Of a stretch of 64,000 nucleotides of DNA, positions 51,513 through 60,542 are shown piece after piece; positions within the stretch are counted from its first letter, which is position 1; every line of letters begins with the position of its first letter. The DNA comes from Thermoanaerobaculia bacterium (GTDB lineage: Bacteria; Acidobacteriota; Thermoanaerobaculia; Multivoradales; J023): NCBI GenBank assembly GCA_030431255.1, contig JAUIJL010000002.1, forward strand, positions 682,001 to 746,000, in the 5' to 3' direction. The translations under genes and the position numbers were made by a program. The notes beneath the pieces were generated by a model. It was given only the letters and a program-made list of their open reading frames with translations, did not search any database and had not been told where the DNA came from.

Positions 51513-53462
51513 TCACGATAGCTCATCGCCGGCGCGAGCGGCCCAAGCGGCGAAATTCAGCGGCCGACGCCAAGCCGCACTCACCGACCACCGATTTCGA
51601 CGTCCACCACTTTGATGTCTACCACCTTGATGTCCACCGCCGGCCGGAGCTTGCCGCTCGAGCTCCTCGAGCAGCACATCGGTCCGGATGTAGCACCGGA
51701 TCTCCGGCTCCATGTGTAGCCAAGTCTCCAGCAGCTCTCGGAGGGGACGACCCTCGGGATGTTTGGGATCCCCGACTTGGGGGCTTTTCGGCCGTTTCAG
51801 CACCACAACCGGCAATCGCCCGGCCATGGCCTTGCGCAGCAGGTGTTTATCGATACACCAAGGCGAGGTCGGAGCCGACAGCGCTCGATCAACCACCCTG
51901 TGATCGAAGAAGGGGTGTCGGCGCTCCAAGGGCAAACCGCGATTGCCGGCGTCCACCCGTTCAAAGACGTGGCTCCATTGAAGATCAAAGGTATAACGCA
52001 AAGCCTCGGGACGTCTGAGACGTCGGTCTGGGCCGCCCTTACCGGCTTTGCGCGCCTCGACGGCGAGCTCGGCTCCGTCTCGGAATGCGGGGGATTGCCG
52101 CCGCCACCGATCCTCGGCGTCGAGCCCGCGGGCGAAGTCCGGATCCAGCCACCGGGGAAAACCTTGTCGCCAATGCCGTCGCGCTCGATGCATCTCCCAA
52201 GACGACCACAATCCCATCGGCGGCAGCTTGCCCACCGCCAGAAGGCTTCTCCAGATGTCGAGCACGGCGGCGCCCCAATGACCGCCGGCCAGCCGCCGAC
52301 ACCAGAGACCCCTCTCCGGCAAAAGGAGAGGGTCTCCTCCCCAGCCGGTCAGCACGACCTTCGAGCTCTCGAGCACGTCGAGGTCGAAGTCGTGGTAAAT
52401 CGCGTCCACCATGGGATCGCCCGGCATGGGCGACCAGGGCAGCTCCTGCCATCGATCAAAAAGAGCGTAGGCATCCATGGACCTGCGACGGTGGGGTATG
52501 CCCAGGAATTCCGCGGTCTGCGCCGCCAGCTCCCCCTCTCGATCCTCGATCGCCCGCTCATAGAACAAGGTGTAAGCCCGCGGGCGTAGCTCCAGGTCAC
52601 ACGCCATGGCAGCCAAGGAGGTGGAGTCCAGGCCGCCGCTCATGGAAATGGCGATCGACTCGCCTTCCCGTGCCCGGGCTCGTACCGCGTCGCGCAAGGC
52701 GGCTCGAAAATCTTCGATCCGCTCCTCCGGGTCCATGGGCTCGGAGCTCAGGCTCTTCCAAGGCTCGTGGAACCGTACCGACCGGCGCGTGCCGCCTTTC
52801 CTCAACCCATCGCCTTGCCAGATCACCACGTGGCCTGGCGGCACCCGACGGATTCCACGCCAAATCGTGCCGTCTGGCTCGAAATTGCTGTCGAATAGGA
52901 GGTAATCCAAAACACCGACCGGATCCTTCTCAACCCCGACCTCGGGGTGGGCGAGGATCGGCGCCAAGCTATTGCTGACCACGACGCCGGACGACAGCTC
53001 GGCGAAATAGAGCGGGCGCACGCCAAAATGATCCCGCGCCGCCGCCAGCATGCGAGAGCTCGGATCCCAGACCACGAAGGAGAAGTCTCCGTGCAAATAG
53101 GCTGGACACTCACTGCCTAGGGCGCTCCAAGCGGCGGCTACCCATTGCCCATCGCAGGCCCCACGGGGCAGCGAAACACCCGCCCGCTCCAATCGGATCG
53201 ACAGCTCTCGGCGGCAGTCCAGGCGCACATCGGCGACGGTCATCAGCCCACGCCACTGAATTACCCCTTGATCGGCCGGCTCAGCTGGATGGCCGGTGTC
53301 CAGCCGGGTTTCGATCATATGCACGGGCCCCGACGACAGATGATCGACGCCATCCGGCGCCCGGGCCTTCAGAAGATCCGTAGCCCGCTCCAGGAAACGT
53401 CGATCACCGGAGCCGTGATCAGCGCTCTGTCGATGAGCGTAGAGGGCCAAAATTCCCGACAC
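51513..53462 (-). CDS. Asparagine synthetase-type lasso cyclase (macrolactam synthetase)
   Basis: 649 residues. An N-terminal class II glutamine-amidotransferase-like domain begins MSGILALYAH: the catalytic Cys2 of true asparagine synthetases is Ser. Conserved GDFSFVVWDPSSRMLAAARDHFGVRPLYFA is retained. The synthetase domain has the ATP-pyrophosphatase loop SMSGGLDSTS (274-282) and VVLTGWGGDPLLL. Lasso cyclases use this fold to adenylate the Asp/Glu side chain and form the ring, without needing glutaminase. The C-terminus ends in a Gly/His/Arg-rich stretch (APAGGGHQGGRHQSGGRR) coded by short DNA repeats. The GTG start is 9 bp after the PqqD-type gene. Confidence 0.85.
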   Translation of the reverse strand: MSGILALYAHRQSADHGSGDRRFLERATDLLKARAPDGVDHLSSGPVHMIETRLDTGHPAEPADQGVIQWRGLMTVADVRLDCRRELSIRLERAGVSLPRGACDGQWVAAAWSALGSECPAYLHGDFSFVVWDPSSRMLAAARDHFGVRPLYFAELSSGVVVSNSLAPILAHPEVGVEKDPVGVLDYLLFDSNFEPDGTIWRGIRRVPPGHVVIWQGDGLRKGGTRRSVRFHEPWKSLSSEPMDPEERIEDFRAALRDAVRARAREGESIAISMSGGLDSTSLAAMACDLELRPRAYTLFYERAIEDREGELAAQTAEFLGIPHRRRSMDAYALFDRWQELPWSPMPGDPMVDAIYHDFDLDVLESSKVVLTGWGGDPLLLPERGLWCRRLAGGHWGAAVLDIWRSLLAVGKLPPMGLWSSWEMHRARRHWRQGFPRWLDPDFARGLDAEDRWRRQSPAFRDGAELAVEARKAGKGGPDRRLRRPEALRYTFDLQWSHVFERVDAGNRGLPLERRHPFFDHRVVDRALSAPTSPWCIDKHLLRKAMAGRLPVVVLKRPKSPQVGDPKHPEGRPLRELLETWLHMEPEIRCYIRTDVLLEELERQAPAGGGHQGGRHQSGGRRNRWSVSAAWRRPLNFAAWAARAGDELS

Positions 53463-53471
53463 GCCGTGGAC

Positions 53472-53951
53472 TCACTCCGCTGGAGCGTCGAGGACCGAAG
53501 TCGGAGGAACCGCCGGGCGGATCAGGCCTTGACTCGCCAGCTGGTCGATCAGCTCGTCGACGTCGGACCGCAACCGTTGCTCGTCCACCTCGAATTCCGG
53601 CAACAAGGTCTCGACGATCGGCCCCGGCTCACCGTAGGTCTCCAGCAATTGCCAAATTCGCACCCCCATTGGATTGAGGCCGAAATAACGCTGAGACGAC
53701 ATATCCAGGATCACCGCCTCGTCTTCGAGGAGGCGAAAGAGAGCATCGGGAGACACCGCCCAACGGCCATTGGAGGGGTTCGTTGGGGGGCTCAGCGGCC
53801 GAGATCCGCTCGGAGCTTGAGGATCCCCGAGGGGCTTGCCTTGTGTTGTCGTTTTTTTCTCTGACATTCCATCGGCTTTCAGAAAAGTGGCGACGGGTCG
53901 CGGAGCCTGAGTGGCTTTGAGCATCGCGACTTGCGAATGGGCCAGACGCAT
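53472..53951 (-). CDS. PqqD-family leader-binding protein (lasso B1/RRE type)
   Basis: 159 residues at most. Residues about 63-155 form a PqqD-like RiPP recognition element: WAVSPDALFRLLEDEAVILD, SQRYFGLNPMGVRIWQLLE, then PEFEVDEQRLRSDVDELIDQL and LIRPAVPP. The RRE delivers the precursor leader to the processing enzymes. The N-terminal 60 residues are Pro/Ser-rich and poorly constrained; starts at 53951, 53924 or 53867 (MSEKKTTTQG) are all possible. No transglutaminase-like B2 protease domain is fused or adjacent. It heads the cluster, 9 bp before the cyclase. Confidence 0.83.
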   Translation of the reverse strand: MRLAHSQVAMLKATQAPRPVATFLKADGMSEKKTTTQGKPLGDPQAPSGSRPLSPPTNPSNGRWAVSPDALFRLLEDEAVILDMSSQRYFGLNPMGVRIWQLLETYGEPGPIVETLLPEFEVDEQRLRSDVDELIDQLASQGLIRPAVPPTSVLDAPAE

Positions 53952-54123
53952 ACTAAACTGGCATAGCTAGTGGAATTGTTCAACCTATGTCCCCCGAAAT
54001 CAGGCTTCTCAGGATGCTCACCATTCTGTCGAGGCACCACGCGCGGGGACTAGCTCGACCCGAAGAGCCCGGGGCCTTCCAGGGATGAGACGGGCAGAAG
54101 AACGGGTAGAACAAGTCGACACG

Positions 54124-54170
54124 GAAACGCTCCGACTGAAACGCTCTGACTGAAACGCTCCGACTGAAAC
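54124..54170. repeat. 14-bp tandem repeat (3.4 copies)
   Basis: Units GAAACGCTCCGACT start at 54124, 54138 (one T for C) and 54152, with a partial fourth at 54166. They end about 20 bp before the IPTL-CTERM-like gene, in its leader. Confidence 0.93.
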
Positions 54171-54188
54171 CTTGAGATGGAAGCACCG

Positions 54189-55022
54189 ATGCGCTCAAAC
54201 AAGCTGCCCTTGGCCTTAGCTCTCGTGATCACGATCCTCTCGTTGGCGACCCAACCCGTGCTCGCCGGTGTGGTCGGCATGAGATTGTCGGTCACCCAGA
54301 TTGACCAGGGCACGGGTCAAGTCGATTTTGACGCCACCGCTTTCATGCCGAGCTCTCCGCCCGAGATTCAAATCGGCGACGAGATCGACCGCACGATCGC
54401 CTTCACTTACACCACGGTGCTCGGCAACTACTACGGCCTCGGCAGCGTCAACTACCTGATCCAGGTGGGCTCTCGGTCGGACTTCAACACCAATCCCCAT
54501 CCGGCGATCGTCTACGGCGACGGCGACACCGTGCCCCTGGCTACCCTCGCGTGGATCGGTGGCGTCGAGGTTGATGGAACCACCTACCAGGGCTACCGCG
54601 GCTCCTTCAGTCATACCTACATGACCGAAGGCACCTACGACCTCAGGGTATTTGCCGGCCCCGACGGTGAGAGCGGCAACCCGGGGCTCGGCCCGGCCAC
54701 CGAAGCTCCCGTGGTCGGCAACCCCATTGTCGGCGGCTTGACCAACGTTTTTTCAGTGTCCCGCTTCGTCGCACCCACCAGCGACACGGGCAATCCGGTG
54801 GTCAACTTGCAGTCGTCTTCGGTGTTCAACTATCCGAATACGGTGCGTTACATCACCGCCCGAACCTTCCTCAACCTGGGCGACACCACCACCATGACCA
54901 CGACGACCCCACCGGGTGGTGATGACGGCATCATCGAGGTGCCGACCCTCGACAGCTATTGGATGCTCGCCCTGGCAGCGATCCTCGGATTGAGCGGCGC
55001 CTTCCTGATTCGTCGACGTTAG
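54189..55022 (+). CDS. Exported protein with IPTL-CTERM-like sorting signal
   Basis: 277 residues from ATG 54189 (MRSNKLPLALALVITILSLATQPVLAG, signal peptide), preceded by GGAAG; ATG 54177 is an in-frame alternative. The mature part is an acidic, Gly/Thr-rich beta protein of about 210 residues with no family I recognise. A TTTMTTTTPPGGDD linker leads to [27 protein letters not shown]: a PTL motif, a helix and an Arg cluster, the IPTL-CTERM layout used for surface sorting. The stop codon overlaps that of meaB on the other strand. Confidence 0.75.
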   Translation: MRSNKLPLALALVITILSLATQPVLAGVVGMRLSVTQIDQGTGQVDFDATAFMPSSPPEIQIGDEIDRTIAFTYTTVLGNYYGLGSVNYLIQVGSRSDFNTNPHPAIVYGDGDTVPLATLAWIGGVEVDGTTYQGYRGSFSHTYMTEGTYDLRVFAGPDGESGNPGLGPATEAPVVGNPIVGGLTNVFSVSRFVAPTSDTGNPVVNLQSSSVFNYPNTVRYITARTFLNLGDTTTMTTTTPPGGDDGIIEVPTLDSYWMLALAAILGLSGAFLIRRR

Positions 55023-56020
55023 GTCGTCTGACCGCCCTGGTCCCCAGCGAAGCGAGCGAGCAGCTCCGTGGCGGCCCACGTGGGTGTTTTCTGTCCACCG
55101 GCCACCCGGCTCTCCATGTCTGGTAGATCACGGACTACCGACGGGCTGCTCTTAAAAGAGGCCATCAGCCGCTCCTGCACCAGCGACCACATCCAGTTCA
55201 ACTGTTGGCGGCTTCGCTTCCGGCTCAGGGCGTCGGACTTCTCGAGTATGGATCGATGGGCCTCCACCGCCGACCAAACCTCTTGCAAGCCGTCACCGGT
55301 CAGCCCGCTGCAAGTGAGCACCGGGGGCATCCACTCGGATCGGCCGTGGCGGATCAGCTTCAGGCCCGACTCGTATTCGACCCGAGCCCGCCGCGCGGCG
55401 ATTTGGTGCTCGCCTTCGGCCTTATTGACCGCGACCACGTCGATCAGCTCCAAAATGCCGCGCTTGATGCCCTGAAGCTCGTCGCCCGCACCGGGTAAGA
55501 GCAAGAGCAGGACCGAATCGACCATTTCCGCCACCACGATCTCGCTCTGCCCCACGCCCACGGTTTCCACCAGGATCACGTCGTATCCGGCAGCTTCGCA
55601 CAACAGCATGGATTCACGGGTCTTGCGCGCCACCCCACCCAACGAGCCGGCGGCCGGAGACGGTCGCACGAAGGCTTGGGGATGCACCGACAGCCGATTC
55701 ATGCGCGTTTTGTCGCCCAGGATCGAGCCACCGGAGACACTGCTCGACGGATCTACCGCCAGCACGGCCGGCCGAAATCCGCCGTCCGCCAGGAATACAC
55801 CCAAGCTCTCGATGAAGGTGGATTTGCCCACACCGGGCACGCCGGTAATGCCCAGACGGATGGCCGAGCCGGTTTGGGGAAGCAGCCGTTGCAGCAGCTC
55901 TTGGGCCTGCTCTTGGTGCTGGGTCCGATTGGATTCCACCAGCGTGATGGCTCGTCCGAGCAGCGCCCGATCTCCGTTCAGCACCCCGTCGACCAATTGC
56001 TCGACGGTAGGACGGCTCAC
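55019..56020 (-). CDS. meaB: Methylmalonyl-CoA mutase-associated G3E GTPase MeaB
   Basis: 333 residues. G1 loop [52 protein letters not shown] and NKAEGE are all MeaB/ArgK hallmarks. It gates delivery and integrity of the adenosylcobalamin cofactor of methylmalonyl-CoA mutase. The GTG start overlaps the mutB stop by 4 bases (GTGA at 56017-56020). It is the last gene of the mutAB-meaB operon. Confidence 0.95.
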   Translation of the reverse strand: MSRPTVEQLVDGVLNGDRALLGRAITLVESNRTQHQEQAQELLQRLLPQTGSAIRLGITGVPGVGKSTFIESLGVFLADGGFRPAVLAVDPSSSVSGGSILGDKTRMNRLSVHPQAFVRPSPAAGSLGGVARKTRESMLLCEAAGYDVILVETVGVGQSEIVVAEMVDSVLLLLLPGAGDELQGIKRGILELIDVVAVNKAEGEHQIAARRARVEYESGLKLIRHGRSEWMPPVLTCSGLTGDGLQEVWSAVEAHRSILEKSDALSRKRSRQQLNWMWSLVQERLMASFKSSPSVVRDLPDMESRVAGGQKTPTWAATELLARFAGDQGGQTT

Positions 56021-58248
56021 ACCGGGCCTCCGAGCTCCAGCTCGAGGGCCTCGCCCAGCTCCAGCAGCAGCTTTTCCGCCGCCGTCGGGATGACCGTTCC
56101 CGGCCCGAAAATGGCCGCCGCGCCGGCCTCGCGCAGGGCGGGATAGTCCCCTGGGGGAATCACCCCACCGACCACCACCATGATGTCTTCTCGGCCTAGC
56201 TCCGCCAGATGTCGGCGCAGGGCCGGAACCAACGTGAGGTGACCGGCCGCCAGGGAGCTGACCCCGACCACATGGACGTCGTTCTCCACCGCTTGGCGGG
56301 CGGTCTCCTCGGGAGTCTGGAAAAGGGGGCCGATGTCGACGTCGAAACCGAGATCCACGAAGGCGGTGGCGATCACTTTTTGGCCACGGTCGTGACCGTC
56401 TTGACCCATCTTCGCCACCAACAATCGGGGTCTGCGCCCTTCTTGCTCCGCGAATCGATCCGACAGCCCGCGCACCCGCAAGATGGTTTGATCCTCGTTT
56501 CCCATGGCGTCGCTATATACCCCGGCGATCGATTGGATATTGGCTTGGTGGCGGCCCCAGACCGTGGCCAGAGCCTCGCTGATCTCCCCCACCGTGGCCC
56601 CGGAACGCGCCGCTTCGACGGCGAGCTGCAGCAGGTTGGCATCGCCACTATCGTCCGCGGCACAGGCGCCGAGCGCCGCCAGCTCGCGTTTCACCCGATC
56701 GCCGTCGCGCTCCCGTTTGAGCTTCTCCAGGCGGGCGATCTGAGCCTCACGCACCGCGGAGTTGTCCACTTGCAGGACCTCGAGGGCCTCTTCCTCCGTC
56801 GGCCTGAATTTGTTGACCCCGACCACCGTTTGCCGACCGGAATCGATCAGGGCTTGGGTTCGCGCCGCCGCCTCTTCGATTCGCAGCTTCGGCAACCCCG
56901 AATCCACGGCCTTGGCCATGCCGCCCATGGCCTCCACCTCTTCGATGTGGGACCACGCCCGCCGCGCCAGCTCGTGGGTCAGCCTCTCGACGTAGTAGCT
57001 GCCGCCCCAAGGATCGATCAGCTTGCAGCTGTCGGTCTCGTGTTGCAAGAAGAGCTGAGTGTTGCGGGCGATGCGAGCCGAGAAGTCCGTGGGCAAGGCC
57101 AAGGCTTCGTCGAGGGAGTTGGTGTGCAGGGATTGGGTGTGCCCGTGCACCGCGGCCATGGCTTCGACGCAGGTTCGGGTCACATTGTTGTACACGTCCT
57201 GGGCGGTCAGCGACCAGCCGGAGGTCTGGCAGTGGGTGCGCAACGCCATGGACTTCGGATTCTTGGGATCGAATCCCTTCACCAGCTTGGCCCACAGCAG
57301 CCGAGCCGCCCGCAGCTTCGCCACTTCCATGAAGTAGTTCATGCCGATGGCGAAGAAGAACGATAAGCGGGGCGCAAAGGCGTCGATACCGAGACCCGAC
57401 TCCAGCCCCGTGCGGATGTATTGCAGACCGTCGGCCAGGGTGTAGCCGAGCTCCAGGTCCGCCGTAGCCCCGGCCTCTTGCATGTGGTAGCCGGAGATGG
57501 AGATGGAGTTGAACTTCGGCATGTGGGCCGAGGTGAATTTGAAAATGTCGGCGATGATCCGCATCGACGCGGCGGGCGGATAAATATAGGTATTGCGGAC
57601 CAAGAATTCCTTGAGGATGTCGTTCTGAATCGTGCCCGTCAGCTGCTCGGGACGGACCCCCTGCTCCTCCGCTGCCACGATGTAGAGGGCCAAAATCGGC
57701 AGAACCGCTCCGTTCATGGTCATCGACACGGACATCCGATCCAAAGGAATGCGATCGAAAAGGATGCGCATATCCTCGATGGAGTCGATCGCCACGCCGG
57801 CCATGCCCACATCGCCGGTCACCCGGGGATGGTCCGAGTCGTAGCCGCGGTGGGTCGCCAAATCGAAGGCGATCGACAGCCCGCGCTGGCCCGCCGCCAA
57901 GTTACGACGGTAGAACGCGTTGGACTGCTCGGCCGTGGAGAAGCCGGCATATTGGCGCACCGTCCAAGGACGACGCACGTACATGGTGGAATAGGGTCCA
58001 CGCAGGAAGGGAGGCAGCCCCGGGAAGGTCTCCAAGTGATCCACGGGCTGCAGATCGGATGCGCTGTAGGCCGGCGCCACATCCACCTGCTCTGCCGTCC
58101 GCCAGCGGGCTCCCTGGGCGGTGAGGTGCCCGTCGTGATCTGGGGCGACCCGCCGGCGCCAGCTCGCTTCCTCCCCCGCTCCGAGGGCGCCATCGACATT
58201 CGGAGCACTGAAATACGGCATCTCCTCAAAATTCCACACCGGACACAT
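56017..58248 (-). CDS. mutB: Methylmalonyl-CoA mutase large (catalytic) subunit
   Basis: 743 residues. The TIM-barrel half shows [60 protein letters not shown] and [12 protein letters not shown]. The C-terminal cobalamin domain has the base-off motif DGHDRG in [17 protein letters not shown] and [11 protein letters not shown]. It interconverts methylmalonyl-CoA and succinyl-CoA, used in propionate and branched-chain amino acid catabolism. The ATG overlaps the mutA stop by one base and has GGGAGGA 7 bases upstream. Confidence 0.96.
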   Translation of the reverse strand: MCPVWNFEEMPYFSAPNVDGALGAGEEASWRRRVAPDHDGHLTAQGARWRTAEQVDVAPAYSASDLQPVDHLETFPGLPPFLRGPYSTMYVRRPWTVRQYAGFSTAEQSNAFYRRNLAAGQRGLSIAFDLATHRGYDSDHPRVTGDVGMAGVAIDSIEDMRILFDRIPLDRMSVSMTMNGAVLPILALYIVAAEEQGVRPEQLTGTIQNDILKEFLVRNTYIYPPAASMRIIADIFKFTSAHMPKFNSISISGYHMQEAGATADLELGYTLADGLQYIRTGLESGLGIDAFAPRLSFFFAIGMNYFMEVAKLRAARLLWAKLVKGFDPKNPKSMALRTHCQTSGWSLTAQDVYNNVTRTCVEAMAAVHGHTQSLHTNSLDEALALPTDFSARIARNTQLFLQHETDSCKLIDPWGGSYYVERLTHELARRAWSHIEEVEAMGGMAKAVDSGLPKLRIEEAAARTQALIDSGRQTVVGVNKFRPTEEEALEVLQVDNSAVREAQIARLEKLKRERDGDRVKRELAALGACAADDSGDANLLQLAVEAARSGATVGEISEALATVWGRHQANIQSIAGVYSDAMGNEDQTILRVRGLSDRFAEQEGRRPRLLVAKMGQDGHDRGQKVIATAFVDLGFDVDIGPLFQTPEETARQAVENDVHVVGVSSLAAGHLTLVPALRRHLAELGREDIMVVVGGVIPPGDYPALREAGAAAIFGPGTVIPTAAEKLLLELGEALELELGGPV

Positions 58249-60287
58249 CAGCTGTTCCTCCCTTGGAGCACGACGAGATCCACCAGCGCTTCCAAGATCT
58301 CCACCGCGTCACATTTCAAGAAGATGAAATCGTCGATCCCGGCTCGGCGCCACTCCGGCTCCGCGTCTCCAGGCTTGCCCGCCAGGTAGACGCGCCTGGC
58401 CCCGATCTCCTTCAAGGCCCGAGCTACCGGAGCCGCGAGCTCTTGGTAGACCTCGTCGGAAGCGCAGAGGACCGCCACCTCTGCCCCCGTGGCGCGGAAG
58501 GCCGCCGCCAGCTCCTCGGCGTCCCGGGTCGGCTCCGTGGGCTCGGAGTCAAATCCGGCGACGGCAAAGAAATCCGCGGCAAATTGGGTGCGAGCCCGGG
58601 CTTCCGAGGCGGATCCGAGCTGTGCCAAACACACGTTGGGCCGCCGACCGGCCGCGGCCGCCGCGTCCACTGCCAATCGCAGAGCCTCGAAGCGCTCCGA
58701 TTCCCGGAAGTCCGCCAAGGCATCACAGCTGGTCGGCTCGGCATCGGCCCCTGAGCTATCGAGTGAGATGGCGCTATCGAGTGAAATCGGCGTGCCGTCT
58801 GCCCAGGCGGCGCGCGCTTCATCGACGGTCGAGACTCCTACGCCGGAAACCTTCGCCTCCGCCACGGCGTCGGCCGTCGCTGCCTCGGTACCGGGGCTAT
58901 CGGCCTCTCCCGGGCGTTGCTCCGTCAAATTCGCATACATGCTGACACCAACCTTGACGTGCCGACGCTCGGCCAGGTCTCGCCGGCGCTCGGCTACCGT
59001 GTCGCCGATCTGCCGCTGGATCTCTCCCGAAAGCAGGGCTGCTTGCACCCCCCCCGCCTTCTCCAATTGCTGGAATTGCGTCCAGCTCTGCTCCGCCAAA
59101 CGCTCGGTCAATGCCTCGATGGCCCAGCTTCCCCCCGCGGGATCCGCCACCCGTGCGAGGTAGCTCTCTTCCGCCAACACGTGATGACTGTTGATCGCGG
59201 CGCGGCGGCCGAAGTCGGATCCGCCACCGGAGAGCTCGTCCCACCGGGCGGCGACGATGGAGTCGACACCGGCGATGGCGCCGATGAAGACCTGGGCCGA
59301 GGAGCGCAGCAGATTGACCCACGGATCGACCCGCGACGGCACCCTGGCGGACGGCCTGAGGTGGATTTGCTGATCTCGAATCGCGTCCTCGGCACCGGTG
59401 GCGGCCAGCACTTTCGCCCACACTTTGCGCCAGGCCCGCAATTTCGCGACTTCCAGGAAGAGATCGCCGGACACCGACCAATGGCTCTCCAATCGGCGAG
59501 CCAGCTCCGGCGTCTCGAAACCCGCGTCGACCCCTCGGCGCAAGACCTCGACACCCGCCGCCAGCCCCCACGCCAGCTCCTGGACCGGAGACCCTCCGGC
59601 TCGATGGCAGACCGTGGTGTCGATCCGCAAGCTGCGCAAGCCCGGGGCTTCCGCGCCGCACCACCTCGTCAGCTCGAAGGTGTCCTTCCAGGCCCGCTCC
59701 GCCCCTTCCATCAAGAGCCCTTCGCTCGCCAAGCGGCTCAGCGGGTCCGCGCTCACCGCACCGCGAATGGCCCCCAGGTCCACGGTGCCCGACGCCGCAA
59801 AATGGGCCAGAAGACCGGCAGCGGACAAGGGAGCCGTCGATTCCAGCACGAGCTCGATGAACGTCGGCTCGACCCCATCCATCAAGCGTGTGAAATCCGA
59901 CCCGGCACCGAGCTCGACGCCTCCCCGACCAAGTTTTAGATAGACCCTCTGGGCGCCGAGGGAAAGATCGTGCAAGCAGCGCCGATTCGCCTCGACGGGA
60001 TCGGCGTCTTCGATGACCACCGCCGGTGACCAGGGCTCACGGGCCCCGGCTCCGACCACCGGAATTCGAAAGCCGCGGGTGAATGGGGCGGTCCCGGGGA
60101 AACCAGAGGCGTCTCCGGCTGCACCTTCGGCGTGGTAGAGCGGATCGGCGGTCAAGCTTCCCGGCGAGCGGTAGGTCAAGGCACGGTCGAAGTCAGCGCC
60201 CTTGAGATCCTTCTCAACCTTGGCGCGCCAAGTCTCGGGCGTGACGGGGGGAAAGTCGTCTGAGGGACGAAAGGGTTCTCGAGTCAC
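58248..60287 (-). CDS. mutA: Methylmalonyl-CoA mutase small subunit
   Basis: 679 residues from GTG 60287 ([20 protein letters not shown]), with GGAAG 8 bases upstream; the frame is open to 60479 but those residues are not protein-like. A diverged mutase barrel includes [25 protein letters not shown]-terminal cobalamin-like fold ([19 protein letters not shown]) lacks the DxHxxG histidine, as in non-catalytic small subunits. It pairs with MutB as a heterodimer. It is first in the operon and divergent from the Cys/His-repeat gene. Confidence 0.92.
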   Translation of the reverse strand: MTREPFRPSDDFPPVTPETWRAKVEKDLKGADFDRALTYRSPGSLTADPLYHAEGAAGDASGFPGTAPFTRGFRIPVVGAGAREPWSPAVVIEDADPVEANRRCLHDLSLGAQRVYLKLGRGGVELGAGSDFTRLMDGVEPTFIELVLESTAPLSAAGLLAHFAASGTVDLGAIRGAVSADPLSRLASEGLLMEGAERAWKDTFELTRWCGAEAPGLRSLRIDTTVCHRAGGSPVQELAWGLAAGVEVLRRGVDAGFETPELARRLESHWSVSGDLFLEVAKLRAWRKVWAKVLAATGAEDAIRDQQIHLRPSARVPSRVDPWVNLLRSSAQVFIGAIAGVDSIVAARWDELSGGGSDFGRRAAINSHHVLAEESYLARVADPAGGSWAIEALTERLAEQSWTQFQQLEKAGGVQAALLSGEIQRQIGDTVAERRRDLAERRHVKVGVSMYANLTEQRPGEADSPGTEAATADAVAEAKVSGVGVSTVDEARAAWADGTPISLDSAISLDSSGADAEPTSCDALADFRESERFEALRLAVDAAAAAGRRPNVCLAQLGSASEARARTQFAADFFAVAGFDSEPTEPTRDAEELAAAFRATGAEVAVLCASDEVYQELAAPVARALKEIGARRVYLAGKPGDAEPEWRRAGIDDFIFLKCDAVEILEALVDLVVLQGRNS

Positions 60288-60455
60288 GAAAAATCTTCCC
60301 TGGGATGGATTCGGTCGGTGGCACGCGACGAACGAACGGGACATCGCGGACCCAATGTGGTCCTTCAAGCTTATCGAAGCCGGATCCTTTCGGACAGCTG
60401 GTGCAGAGAGATACCCGACAGAACGGCGAGAGAGGACACCGTGTCCGTGATATCC

Positions 60456-60474
60456 TTTCATGAGAATCATTTTC
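60456..60474. promoter_or_regulatory. Fur-box-like sequence
   Basis: TTTCATGAGAATCATTTTC matches 14 of 19 positions of the Fur consensus GATAATGATAATCATTATC. It lies about 70 bp before the Cys/His-repeat gene and about 170 bp before mutA on the other strand. Fur-family operators (Fur, Zur, PerR) look alike, so the regulator is not decided. Confidence 0.4.
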
Positions 60475-60542
60475 GTCATCCGCTGTGATCTTCAACATGC
60501 AAGAGCTCTCACATTTAGAGGTCAACACCGAGGTCAAGGAAC

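Noticed and set aside
51513-53462. Housekeeping asparagine synthetase
   Set aside because: Ser replaces the catalytic Cys2, and the gene sits 9 bp after a PqqD-type gene and next to a lasso-leader precursor, so a peptide cyclase fits better.
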